A stretch of 15,878 bases of DNA from Betaproteobacteria bacterium (GTDB taxonomy: Bacteria > Pseudomonadota > Gammaproteobacteria > Burkholderiales > Burkholderiaceae), in assembly GCA_009921765.1 (NCBI GenBank), contig RFXC01000089.1:1-15878 (forward strand), read 5' to 3'. The notes beneath the pieces are model-generated. The model did not search any database, was not told the origin of the DNA, and worked only from the letters and a program-made list of their open reading frames with translations. Position 1 is the first letter of the stretch, and each line of letters begins with the position of its first letter. This document shows, one piece after another, positions 7,570 to 14,708 of the stretch. A program made the translations under genes and the position numbers.

Positions 7570-8409
7570 ATGCGGGATGTTTTGCGAGCGCTTCTAGTGT
7601 ATCTTCGCCGCCAAACCACAACAATCCCGGAGACAGCCATCTTCAAGCGTCTGCGCCATGGCGCGCTGCTCATTCTGCCCTGGTGCCTGCTGGTTGCGGT
7701 CTGGCACACAGTTGCCGTTTCGGGCCTGGTGAATCCAGGCCTCATGCCAACGCCCGCGCAGGTCGGCAGCAAGCTCGTGAGCCTGCTTTTCGGGGATAGG
7801 CTTGCAATCGACATCCTGCGTTCCACACAGCGTGTCACGCTGGGCGTGCTGCTCGGCATTTTGCTTGCTGTTCCGGTCGGATTCCTGATCGGTTGGTATC
7901 GAAACGCGCGGACGTTTCTCGATCCGCTCATCAATTTTTTCAGGGCGCTGCCACCGATCGCCCTGATCCCCCTGGTGGTCGTGTATTTCGGCATCGACGA
8001 ACCGGCCAAGGTGATCATCCTTTTCTACGCCAGCTTTTTCGCGGGCGTCATCGTCATGTATGAGGGTGTAGCCCAGATCAGTCCAATCTTCATCAAGGTA
8101 TCGCGAACGCTGGGCGCGAGCGACCGTGAAATTTTTTTCAAGGTGATCGTTCCGCTCACCATGCCTCATATCCTGACCGCACTGCGAGTGGCCTTAGGCG
8201 TCGCCTGGGCGACGCTGGTGGCTTCGGAGCTGGTTGCCGCGCAGCAAGGGCTGGGTGCGCTCATCCAAAGTGCGGGATCGTTCTTTCAGATCGATGTGAT
8301 TTATGTCGGGATCGTCTGCATCGGAACCGTTGCGCTCAGCATGGACCTTGCGCTGCGCGCGCTCACGCGTCGCCTGATCCGCTGGCAGGACCGGGTCGAG
8401 GCGCAGTGA
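7570..8409 (+). CDS. ABC transporter permease, SsuC/TauC type
   Basis: Inner-membrane permease of the nitrate/sulfonate/taurine/bicarbonate (SsuC/TauC) family, 279 residues from this ATG. There are about six hydrophobic segments and the family hallmarks NPGLMPTPAQV, FFRALPPIALIPLVVVYFGI and the EAA-like loop SRTLGASDREIFFKVIVP, which docks the ATPase. The start is uncertain. ATG 7570 lies 24 nt from the divergent GTG of the UxaA small gene and has no Shine-Dalgarno. A strong GGAGA at 7629-7633 precedes an in-frame ATC at 7639, which would give a 256-residue protein closer to usual length. An in-frame GTG at 7597 is another option. It is first in an operon with the ATPase, binding protein and GMC oxidoreductase. 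Substrate unknown; no sulfonate oxygenase is adjacent. Confidence 0.9.
   Translation: MRDVLRALLVYLRRQTTTIPETAIFKRLRHGALLILPWCLLVAVWHTVAVSGLVNPGLMPTPAQVGSKLVSLLFGDRLAIDILRSTQRVTLGVLLGILLAVPVGFLIGWYRNARTFLDPLINFFRALPPIALIPLVVVYFGIDEPAKVIILFYASFFAGVIVMYEGVAQISPIFIKVSRTLGASDREIFFKVIVPLTMPHILTALRVALGVAWATLVASELVAAQQGLGALIQSAGSFFQIDVIYVGIVCIGTVALSMDLALRALTRRLIRWQDRVEAQ
7596..7624 (-). promoter_or_regulatory. Candidate sigma70 promoter for the UxaA pair
   Basis: On the minus strand TTGTTG (7624-7619, 3 of 6 to the -35 consensus) is followed after 17 nt by TACACT (7601-7596, 4 of 6 to the -10 consensus). Transcription would start around 7589, leaving a leader of about 45 nt before the GTG. The match is moderate. 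It would overlap the 5' part of the permease gene if that gene starts at 7570, and would be upstream of it if translation starts at 7639. Confidence 0.3.
7629..7641 (+). promoter_or_regulatory. Strong RBS placed before an in-frame ATC codon
   Basis: GGAGA at 7629-7633 is followed by CAGCC and then ATC at 7639-7641, in frame with the permease. The same GGAGACAGC layout precedes the GTG start of the binding-protein gene at 9314. This suggests the permease is initiated at ATC, a rare start codon, or that an original ATG was changed by mutation or sequencing error. Confidence 0.4.
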
Positions 8410-8422
8410 TGGAGAGCGTGTC

Positions 8423-9235
8423 GTGAATGCCCCGCGAATCGTGTTTGACGATGTATCGGTTGATTTTGAGACCGAACGCGGACCACTCCGGGTGGTCGAT
8501 CGGGTATCGCTTGCGGTGCACGACCAGGAGTTCATCTGCATCGTGGGGCCATCGGGCTGCGGCAAGACGACCCTCATGAACATTGTGGCTGGCTTCGTTG
8601 GGCCAAGTTCGGGGCGGATCACGCTTGACGGTCAGCCGGTCACCGGACCAGGGCGCGACCGCGGGGTGATCTTCCAGGAATACGGCGTCTTTCCCTGGTT
8701 GACCGTTCGCGACAACATCCTCTTTGGTCTTCGACTCAAAAGCAGCCGGGTGCCGGCGGCCGAGCAGCAGAGCGTGTGTCAGAAGTATCTGCAGCTGATG
8801 GGGCTCGCCGATTTTGCCCAGGCGTTTCCGAAAACGCTGTCAGGCGGTATGCGTCAGCGACTGGCCATCGCCCGTGCCTATGCTGCGCAGCCTGAATTTC
8901 TGCTGATGGACGAGCCCTTCGGAGCGCTGGATGCGCAGACCCGTTCCAAGATGCAGAATCTGCTGCTGGAGGTGCTTGAGCGCGAGGGCAAGACCGTGAT
9001 GATGATCACCCACTCGGTCGATGAAGCGATCTACCTGGCTTCGCGAATTGTGGTGGTCACCGCACGGCCCGCGCGCATCAAGGCAATCATTGATGTCCCG
9101 TTTACTTACCCGCGCCACGAAGGTCTTCACGAGACACCTGAATTCGGTGCGCTCAAGGCACACGTGCGCGATCTGGTCATGGCCGAGTACGAGGTGCAGC
9201 AGCAGCTCGGCTCGGCCGGTATGGGTGCCGCCTGA
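8423..9235 (+). CDS. ABC transporter ATP-binding protein, SsuB/TauB type
   Basis: A 270-residue ATPase of the nitrate/sulfonate/taurine importer subgroup. Walker A GPSGCGKT is at 42-49, the Q-loop Gln at 85 in FQEYGVFPWLTV, the LSGGMRQ signature at 139-145, Walker B FLLMDE at 159-164 and the H-loop His at 197. The GVFPWLTV and LSGGMRQRLAIARAY wording is characteristic of SsuB/TauB rather than PotA. Length is normal, with no TOBE domain. The GTG start follows GGAG at 8411-8414; the gap to the permease stop is 13 nt. It energises the permease encoded upstream. Assignment to family is firm, ligand unknown. Confidence 0.95.
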   Translation: MNAPRIVFDDVSVDFETERGPLRVVDRVSLAVHDQEFICIVGPSGCGKTTLMNIVAGFVGPSSGRITLDGQPVTGPGRDRGVIFQEYGVFPWLTVRDNILFGLRLKSSRVPAAEQQSVCQKYLQLMGLADFAQAFPKTLSGGMRQRLAIARAYAAQPEFLLMDEPFGALDAQTRSKMQNLLLEVLEREGKTVMMITHSVDEAIYLASRIVVVTARPARIKAIIDVPFTYPRHEGLHETPEFGALKAHVRDLVMAEYEVQQQLGSAGMGAA

Positions 9236-9313
9236 CATGCATCTTTGGCCCGCACAGGCAGCATGTGGCTTCGTTAACACCATCGCCGGCCAAGACCGGT
9301 AAAGGGAGACAGC
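9236..9313 (+). other. Short intergenic spacer with RBS
   Basis: This 78-nt gap between the ATPase and binding-protein genes contains a short CCGG...CCGG self-complementary pair (near 9287-9300) and the GGAGA ribosome binding site (9305-9309). The stem is too small to call a terminator, so the genes are probably co-transcribed. Confidence 0.4.
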
Positions 9314-10330
9314 GTGAACCATCACATCAGAACGGATCGCCGCCAGCTGCTGGTGGCAGGTACCTCGGCCCTGGGGCTCGCGAGCGTGGGCGCCCCTGTC
9401 ATTGCCCAGCAGCGTACGCGCATCCGGGTTGGCTATGTCGATACACTCGCCGTCACCGGGCAGATCTGGACGGGTGTGCACCGTGGCCACTGGGCGAAGG
9501 AAGGCATCGAGTTCGATCCGGTCAAATTCAACACCGGCCTCGAGCTGTTCAACGCCATGATTGGCGGCAGCCTCGATATGCTGTCTACCGGCGCGGTGAT
9601 CTCCAACTTCCCCGCGCGAGGCCAGGGCAAGGCCTTTCTCATCAACAACATCGAATTCGCGACCGCACAGCTGTGGGTACGCGAAGACCAGGGCGTGAAG
9701 AGCTGGGCCGATCTCAAGGGGAAGAAAATCGCCACCACGTTGGGCACGACCGCCCATGTGTTTGCCGACGCGGCCCTGCGTGCCAACGGGCTTGATCCTG
9801 CAAAGGATGTGGAACTCGTCAATCAGGGTATGCCGGTCGCGGTCACCAGTTTCATTTCGGGCGCCGTGCCCGCCGTGGCGCTCTGGGTGCCGTTCAACAT
9901 CCAGGTCCGGGCCCGGGTGCCATCGGCGAAAATGCTGGTCGATGCGTCAGCCTATTTTCCGAAGTCGGCGATTGTGGGGGGCTGGGCAGTGCGTGCCGAC
10001 TACTACGAGAAAAATCGTCCCATTCTCGAGCGTGTGGTACGCGGATGGGCGGCCTCGAATGATGACCTGATCCGGAATTCGGCCGAGATCCTGCCCGTGA
10101 TCCAGTCGAAGAACTATGCCCAGGTGCCCCTTGAGGAACTGCAGGAGCAATTCAAGGCTTCGCGCTATTACCCTGCGGCCGAGTGGCGCAAGCTCTACCA
10201 GGACGGCACCGCAATTGGGTGGCTCCAGCAGGTGACCGACTTTTATGCGCGGGTAGGCGGCATTCAGAATCCTGTGCCGGCCAAAACCTATTTCGACACG
10301 TCGCTTCTCGTGAACAATGTGACGGGCTGA
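9314..10330 (+). CDS. ABC substrate-binding protein, NMT1/SsuA-like, Tat signal
   Basis: Periplasmic binding protein of 338 residues in the NMT1/SsuA/TauA superfamily. The N-terminus DRRQLLVAG, with the Arg pair at 9-10, followed by a hydrophobic stretch and a likely cut after Ala31, looks like a twin-arginine signal. The mature part opens IRVGYVDT and contains GHWAKEGIEFD, the SLDMLSTGAV segment and the KSWADLKGKKIATTLGT motif (around residue 132-148) that lines the ligand cleft in this family. The GTG start has GGGAGA at 9304-9309. It is third in the operon after permease and ATPase, an order common for this class. Ligands in the family include sulfonates, nitrate, thiamine precursors and aromatic acids; none can be singled out here. 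Confidence 0.93.
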   Translation: MNHHIRTDRRQLLVAGTSALGLASVGAPVIAQQRTRIRVGYVDTLAVTGQIWTGVHRGHWAKEGIEFDPVKFNTGLELFNAMIGGSLDMLSTGAVISNFPARGQGKAFLINNIEFATAQLWVREDQGVKSWADLKGKKIATTLGTTAHVFADAALRANGLDPAKDVELVNQGMPVAVTSFISGAVPAVALWVPFNIQVRARVPSAKMLVDASAYFPKSAIVGGWAVRADYYEKNRPILERVVRGWAASNDDLIRNSAEILPVIQSKNYAQVPLEELQEQFKASRYYPAAEWRKLYQDGTAIGWLQQVTDFYARVGGIQNPVPAKTYFDTSLLVNNVTG

Positions 10331-10340
10331 GGGCCAGGTC

Positions 10341-11921
10341 GTGCTGGCTGACCGCTGGGATCACATCATCGTCGGGGCCGGCTCGGCTGGCTGCGTGCTG
10401 GCCAACCGGCTGGTGCGCGCCGGCCGCCGGGTCCTCCTGCTGGAGGCGGGCGGCCCGGATGGCGCGTTCTGGGTCCGACTGCCGGTCGGCTATTTCCGCA
10501 CCATCTTCGATCAGCGGTTTGCACGGCTCTTCGAAGTCGAGCCGCAGCCTGAGACCGGCGATCGGCGCATCATCTGGCCGCGCGGACGGATCGTGGGCGG
10601 ATCAAGCTCAATCAATGGCCTCATCTATATCCGCGGTCAGCATGCCGACTATGATGACTGGGCGCGTGCCGGTGCGACGGGCTGGTCGTATCGCGAGGTT
10701 CTGCCGTTCTTTCGCCGGTCCGAACGTTTCAATGGTTCGGCATCCGACTACCACGGCATCGATGGCGAATTGGGCGTGTCCGAGTTGCGAAACGACGATC
10801 CGAGCTGTCTCGCGTGGCTCGAAGCGGCGCAGCAGTTCGGGCTGCCCGCCAATGCCGATTTCAATGCGCAGACCGATTACGGCGTGGGGCGTTATCAGTT
10901 GTCGATCCTGGGCCGCTGGCGCTGCAGTGCCTCGGTGGCGTTTCTGAAACCGGTGAGCGGGCATGCCGGACTCTCCGTCCGCACTGGCGTGCTGGTCTCG
11001 CGTGTTCTGTTCGAGGCGGGGCGTGCTGTCGGCGTGGAGGCACGCATCAACGGCGCGACCCACGAACTTCGCTGCGACGGCGATGTCATCCTGTCTGCGG
11101 GAAGCCTGCAGTCGCCGCAACTGCTTCAACTGTCGGGCGTGGGGCCGGCGGATCATCTGCGTGCGCTGGGCATCCCGGTGGTTCATGACGCCCCCGAAGT
11201 GGGCGAGAACCTCCAGGATCACTACCAGGCGAGAACCATCGTACGGTTGAAAGATCCGGTCTCGCTCAACAACCAGGTTCGCAGTCTTGCCGGTCTCACC
11301 CGAATGGGCTGGCAATGGCTGACCGATGCGCGTGGGCCGCTCACTGTCGGGGCAGGACAGGTGGGAGGGTTCGCCTGCTCCTCGCAGTCTCAGGGTGGGC
11401 GTGCCGATCTTCAGTTCAATGTGATGCCGCTGTCGGTCGACAAACCCGGCACGCCGCTTCACGAGTTTCCCGGCTTTACCGTCTCGGTCTGCCAGTGCCG
11501 CCCCGACTCGACCGGATCGGTCCGGATTCGCAGCACCGATCCAACCGAGGCCCCCCGCATCACTGCCAACTATCTGCGCGAAGAGCGCGACCTGAAAACC
11601 CTGGTCGACGGGCTGCGGATGTGCCGCGATATTTACCGGCAGCCGGCATTTGCTGGCCGGTGGGTCGAGGAAAAGCTCCCCGGGCAGGCCAGTCTGGAAG
11701 ATTTTGCACGCCGGTTTGGCGGCACGGTGTTCCATCCGACCAGCACCTGCAGGATGGGCAGTGATGCCCGGGCGGTGGTCGATCCGCAACTGCGCGTGCA
11801 GGGGGTTTCCGGCCTGCGGGTGATCGATGCCTCGGTGATGCCTCGCGTGGTGTCAGCCAACACCAACGCGGCAACCATCATGGTTGGTGAGCGTGGCGCG
11901 GCACTGATGCTTGGGAATTGA
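10341..11921 (+). CDS. GMC-family FAD-dependent alcohol oxidoreductase
   Basis: A 526-residue glucose-methanol-choline (GMC) oxidoreductase, closest in layout to choline and aliphatic alcohol dehydrogenases. The FAD-binding GAGSAG is at 12-17 and LLEAGG at 33-38, and the GMC signature segment with GRIVGGSSSING at 82-93. The catalytic His is His465 in the FHPTSTCRMG block, with Asn509 of the SANTNAATIM block as partner, positions very like those reported for choline oxidase (His466/Asn510). No signal peptide, so cytoplasmic. It would oxidise an alcohol to an aldehyde, passing electrons to oxygen or the respiratory chain. It starts with GTG 11 nt after the binding-protein stop and has a weak ribosome binding site, so it is likely co-expressed with the importer and may act on its cargo (inference). 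The specific alcohol is unknown. Confidence 0.93.
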   Translation: MLADRWDHIIVGAGSAGCVLANRLVRAGRRVLLLEAGGPDGAFWVRLPVGYFRTIFDQRFARLFEVEPQPETGDRRIIWPRGRIVGGSSSINGLIYIRGQHADYDDWARAGATGWSYREVLPFFRRSERFNGSASDYHGIDGELGVSELRNDDPSCLAWLEAAQQFGLPANADFNAQTDYGVGRYQLSILGRWRCSASVAFLKPVSGHAGLSVRTGVLVSRVLFEAGRAVGVEARINGATHELRCDGDVILSAGSLQSPQLLQLSGVGPADHLRALGIPVVHDAPEVGENLQDHYQARTIVRLKDPVSLNNQVRSLAGLTRMGWQWLTDARGPLTVGAGQVGGFACSSQSQGGRADLQFNVMPLSVDKPGTPLHEFPGFTVSVCQCRPDSTGSVRIRSTDPTEAPRITANYLREERDLKTLVDGLRMCRDIYRQPAFAGRWVEEKLPGQASLEDFARRFGGTVFHPTSTCRMGSDARAVVDPQLRVQGVSGLRVIDASVMPRVVSANTNAATIMVGERGAALMLGN

Positions 11922-11945
11922 GCGCGCGTTGAGAGGTCATCACCG

Positions 11946-11964
11946 AGGCCGGCTCACTCGGCCT
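11946..11964. terminator. Hairpin between convergent genes
   Basis: AGGCCG (11946-11951) and CGGCCT (11959-11964) form a 6-bp GC-rich stem with a 7-nt loop, between the GMC gene and the convergent Bug gene and overlapping the end of the latter. There is no U-run on either side, so it is at best a weak or bidirectional terminator. Confidence 0.3.
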
Positions 11965-12919
11965 TGATGCCCTGCTCCTTCACCACCTGACTGAACACCC
12001 TGATTTCGCGTGACACCAGCGCATCGAGATCAGCAGGTGGCCCTGCGACAATCGTGAGCCCCTGCGCCTCCAGCCGGCCACGCACATCGGACTCGGCCAG
12101 CGCAGCCGCTGCCGCGCCATGCAGCCGTGCGATGACGGCTGCAGGGGTTCCGGCTGGCACGAACATGCCTACCCAGGTATCGGACTCGAAACCGGGGAAC
12201 GCTTCGCCGATGGTGCCTACTGCCGGCAGGAGGGTGCTGCGTGTGCGCGAAGTGATCGCGATCGGTTTGAGCCGCCCAGCCTTGATGTGCTGCATCATGC
12301 CGCCCAGCGTCCCTAGCACGGCGGGTACCTGGTTGCCGATCACGTCGGTCATCGCGGGGCCCGCGCCCTTGTAACCCACATGCGTAAGGGGCTGACCGCT
12401 CATCGATTGCAGGACAGCGCCGGCGAAATGCCCGGGTGAGCCCACGCCGCCCGTCGCATACTGACCGAAGCGCGCATCGCTTTTCGCAAGCGCGAGCCAC
12501 TCCTGAAGGGTATTGGCAGGCACCGAGGGGTGAACTGCGATGGCCTGCGGCAGGAGGCCCACCAGCGTGACGCCACGCAGCTCGCGCTCGGTGTCAAAGG
12601 GTAGTTTCGGGTTCATCGCCTGGTTGATGGAATGCGACGACACCGTGAACAGAACCGAGTATCCGTCGGGCGGCGCCTTGGCCACCAGTCCGGTTGCGAT
12701 GACGCCGCCGCCGCCCGGCCGGTTCTCCACGACCACCGACTGGCCGAGCTTTTCGCCAAATTTGTCGCTGAGGGCTCGGGCTGCGGAATCGGCACCGCCG
12801 CCTGGTGCGAACGTGACGATCAATCTGACTGGCTGCCGCTGCGGGAAATCCTGCGCGCTGGCATGCGAGAAGGGGACCACGGCCGAAACGACCGCGCACA
12901 TCAGGGCCCTGAGCATCAC
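11954..12919 (-). CDS. Orphan Bug/TctC-family periplasmic receptor
   Basis: A second Bug-family receptor, about 321 residues. A Sec signal peptide ends near ASA/QDFP (about residue 22). Family blocks follow: PVRLIVTFAPGGGADSAAR, VVVENRPGGGGVIAT, APPDGYSVLF, the VGYKGAGPAMTDVIG segment and the late VPAGTPAAVIARL. I prefer the GTG at 12919 or the adjacent ATG at 12916, because AAGGAG at 12931-12926 is 6 or 9 nt upstream. An ATG at 12946 would place this site inside the coding region and put nine extra residues, four of them charged, before the signal peptide. No TctAB genes are adjacent. It stands alone, convergent with the GMC gene and divergent from the photolyase gene. It may serve a distant TctAB channel or signalling; the ligand is probably a carboxylate by family rule. 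Confidence 0.95.
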   Translation of the reverse strand: MMLRALMCAVVSAVVPFSHASAQDFPQRQPVRLIVTFAPGGGADSAARALSDKFGEKLGQSVVVENRPGGGGVIATGLVAKAPPDGYSVLFTVSSHSINQAMNPKLPFDTERELRGVTLVGLLPQAIAVHPSVPANTLQEWLALAKSDARFGQYATGGVGSPGHFAGAVLQSMSGQPLTHVGYKGAGPAMTDVIGNQVPAVLGTLGGMMQHIKAGRLKPIAITSRTRSTLLPAVGTIGEAFPGFESDTWVGMFVPAGTPAAVIARLHGAAAAALAESDVRGRLEAQGLTIVAGPPADLDALVSREIRVFSQVVKEQGIKAE

Positions 12920-12978
12920 GAACGACTCCTTACCATGGCTTCGCACCGACCGGTCTGGCGGCTGGCTGACGATGGCGC

Positions 12979-13007
12979 AGTCTGTTCACACCGGCGGGCG
13001 TTGTCAA
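12979..13007 (-). promoter_or_regulatory. Candidate sigma70 promoter of the orphan Bug gene
   Basis: On the minus strand a perfect TTGACA -35 hexamer (13007-13002) is followed after 17 nt by CAGACT (12984-12979), which matches the -10 consensus at only 3 of 6. The start point would fall near 12972, giving a leader of about 50 nt. The -35 box lies inside a perfect inverted repeat. Confidence 0.35.
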
Positions 13008-13011
13008 CGCC
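12997..13011. promoter_or_regulatory. Inverted repeat overlapping a -35 box, possible operator
   Basis: GGCGTTG-T-CAACGCC is a perfect 7+1+7 inverted repeat. It covers the consensus TTGACA of the Bug gene's candidate promoter, so a bound regulator would block RNA polymerase. No regulator gene is present in the window. The layout suggests a repressor site (inference); a chance palindrome in GC-rich DNA is possible. Confidence 0.3.
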
Positions 13012-13141
13012 GAAGAGCCCGAGGGGAGCAGCCCAGGCGTCTTTCGAGCAAGGCCCTTGCCGGACAGGGAATTGAACCTCAAGCCGGTGATCGCCCGGCC
13101 ACAATTGCATCCCGTTCATCGTCTGCATTCTGCCCTCGACC

Positions 13142-14695
13142 TTGGATTCATCCCCGCTACAGATCGTCTGGTTCAAGCGCGACCTGCGCCTGCACGACCA
13201 CCCCGCGCTCGTTGCGGCGGCTGCGCGGGGGCCGGTGCTGGGTCTGGTGGTCTTCGAGCCTTCGCTCTGGGCGTTGCCCGATGCGAGCGGGCGGCATGCC
13301 GCCTTTTACGCCGACAGCGTCCACGATCTGCTGCGTGCGGCACGAACGGTCAACCTGCCGATGATGGTGGAGGCGGCCGAGATGCCGGAACTCCTCGAGC
13401 GTCTGCGTCATTCAGTTGGCAGCTTTGTGCTTCACAGTCATGAGGAAACCGGCAACTGGGCAAGCTTTCAGCGCGATCGTGCAGTGCTCGCCTGGTGTCG
13501 GACACACCACATCGACTGGCATCAGTTGCCGCAGAACGGTGTGGTGCGCGCGCTCGGATCGCGCGACGATTGGTCGCGATTGCACGATGCCCGGATGTCG
13601 GCGCCGGTGCTCGCGCCACCGCGGCTCATCGCGCTGCCGGCCCGCGTTGGCAGTGGTCTTTCCATTGCGCTGTCGTCGAGCGCTGCGGCAGCCGCGCTCC
13701 GGCCGTGGCGGGCGCTTGCCGACACCGATCCCTGCCCCGGTCGCCAGCGGGGCGGCCGCGAACAGGGTCTCGAGCTGCTCAGGACGTTTCTCGCCGGGCG
13801 GGGAGCCTCCTATCGCCTGCATATGAGCAGTCCTGGGACGGCAGAGCACTCATGCTCCCGATTGTCAGCGCATCTCGCCTGGGGCACGTTGTCGGTACGC
13901 GAAGTGCTTGCCTCGCTGTGGCGTGCGCGGTCCCATTGGCAGTTGGAAAATGGTCATCCCCAGCAGCGTTCCATGCTTGCTAGCCTGAAGAGCTTCGAGA
14001 GTCGCCTGCACTGGCGCTGCCACTTCATGCAGAAGCTCGAGTCCGAACCCGAACTCGAGTTCCGATGTCTGCACCCCGCCACGCGCGGTCTGCGCAATGA
14101 GGGTGCGCTGAGCGCACTCGAGTCCGCGCGCCTGGCGGCCTGGCGAGAAGGGCGGACCGGGTTTGCGTTCGTGGACGCCTGCATGCGTTCTCTCGCGTCC
14201 ACCGGCTGGATCAACTTTCGCATGCGCGCGATGCTCACCTCTTTTGCGAGCCAACATCTCTGGCTCCACTGGAAACTGTCCGGCGAGCATCTGGCGCGGC
14301 TCTACACCGACTATGAGCCAGGCATTCACTGGCCGCAGATCCAGATGCAAAGCGGCACCACCGGCATCAACACGATCCGTATTTACAACCCCGAGAAGCA
14401 GCGTCAGGATCAGGATCCGCACGGCGAATTCGTGGCCCGCTGGGTGCCCGAGCACGCAACCGCTGCCTATCCTGCGCCCATCGTTGATCATCTGGAGGCG
14501 GCGCGCCTTGCGCGTGATCGTCTTTGGAGCCTGAGAAACGATGCGGACTCAAAGGATGCTGCGCGACAGATTTCCCAGAAGCACGGCAGCCGCAACCCGG
14601 CGCGCGAGGGTGTGAGGCGCCCGCGCGTCTCGGCAACAGCCAACCCGGCGGTCGCCGAGTCGGCTATCGGCAAACAGCAGACGCTTGATTTCTGA
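13142..14695 (+). CDS. Cryptochrome/photolyase-family flavoprotein
   Basis: A 517-residue member of the DNA photolyase/cryptochrome family, whose known members use light and FAD to repair UV-damaged DNA or to signal. The N-terminal photolyase fold begins [16 protein letters not shown] (residues 8-23), and a linker leads to the FAD-binding domain. That domain shows [13 protein letters not shown] (239-251), [17 protein letters not shown] (284-300), [24 protein letters not shown] (339-362) and RIYNPEKQ (413-420). The loop that reads GWQW..STG in classical CPD photolyases is [11 protein letters not shown] here (398-408), so it belongs to a different clade. Few cysteines argue against the iron-sulfur type. 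After about residue 468 there is a polar, Arg/Lys-containing tail of roughly 50 residues. The TTG start lacks a clear ribosome binding site and is uncertain by a few codons. Gene stands alone. Confidence 0.88.
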   Translation: MDSSPLQIVWFKRDLRLHDHPALVAAAARGPVLGLVVFEPSLWALPDASGRHAAFYADSVHDLLRAARTVNLPMMVEAAEMPELLERLRHSVGSFVLHSHEETGNWASFQRDRAVLAWCRTHHIDWHQLPQNGVVRALGSRDDWSRLHDARMSAPVLAPPRLIALPARVGSGLSIALSSSAAAAALRPWRALADTDPCPGRQRGGREQGLELLRTFLAGRGASYRLHMSSPGTAEHSCSRLSAHLAWGTLSVREVLASLWRARSHWQLENGHPQQRSMLASLKSFESRLHWRCHFMQKLESEPELEFRCLHPATRGLRNEGALSALESARLAAWREGRTGFAFVDACMRSLASTGWINFRMRAMLTSFASQHLWLHWKLSGEHLARLYTDYEPGIHWPQIQMQSGTTGINTIRIYNPEKQRQDQDPHGEFVARWVPEHATAAYPAPIVDHLEAARLARDRLWSLRNDADSKDAARQISQKHGSRNPAREGVRRPRVSATANPAVAESAIGKQQTLDF

Positions 14696-14708
14696 GCCGT
14701 ATGCGCTG

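Larger units (their letters stand above)
12920..13141. other. Divergent intergenic region, Bug receptor / photolyase
   Basis: About 220 nt separates the divergent Bug and photolyase genes. It holds the Bug ribosome binding site (12931-12926), a perfect 15-nt inverted repeat (12997-13011) and a consensus TTGACA on the minus strand. I found no clear promoter or Shine-Dalgarno for the photolyase and no tRNA. Confidence 0.4.

Noticed and set aside
13060..13090. On the minus strand GGTTCAATTCCC resembles a tRNA T-loop (TTCRANY), which could mark a tRNA remnant or attachment site.
   Set aside because: The flanking T-stem pairs poorly, no acceptor, D or anticodon arms are visible, and no integrase or repeat copy is present.
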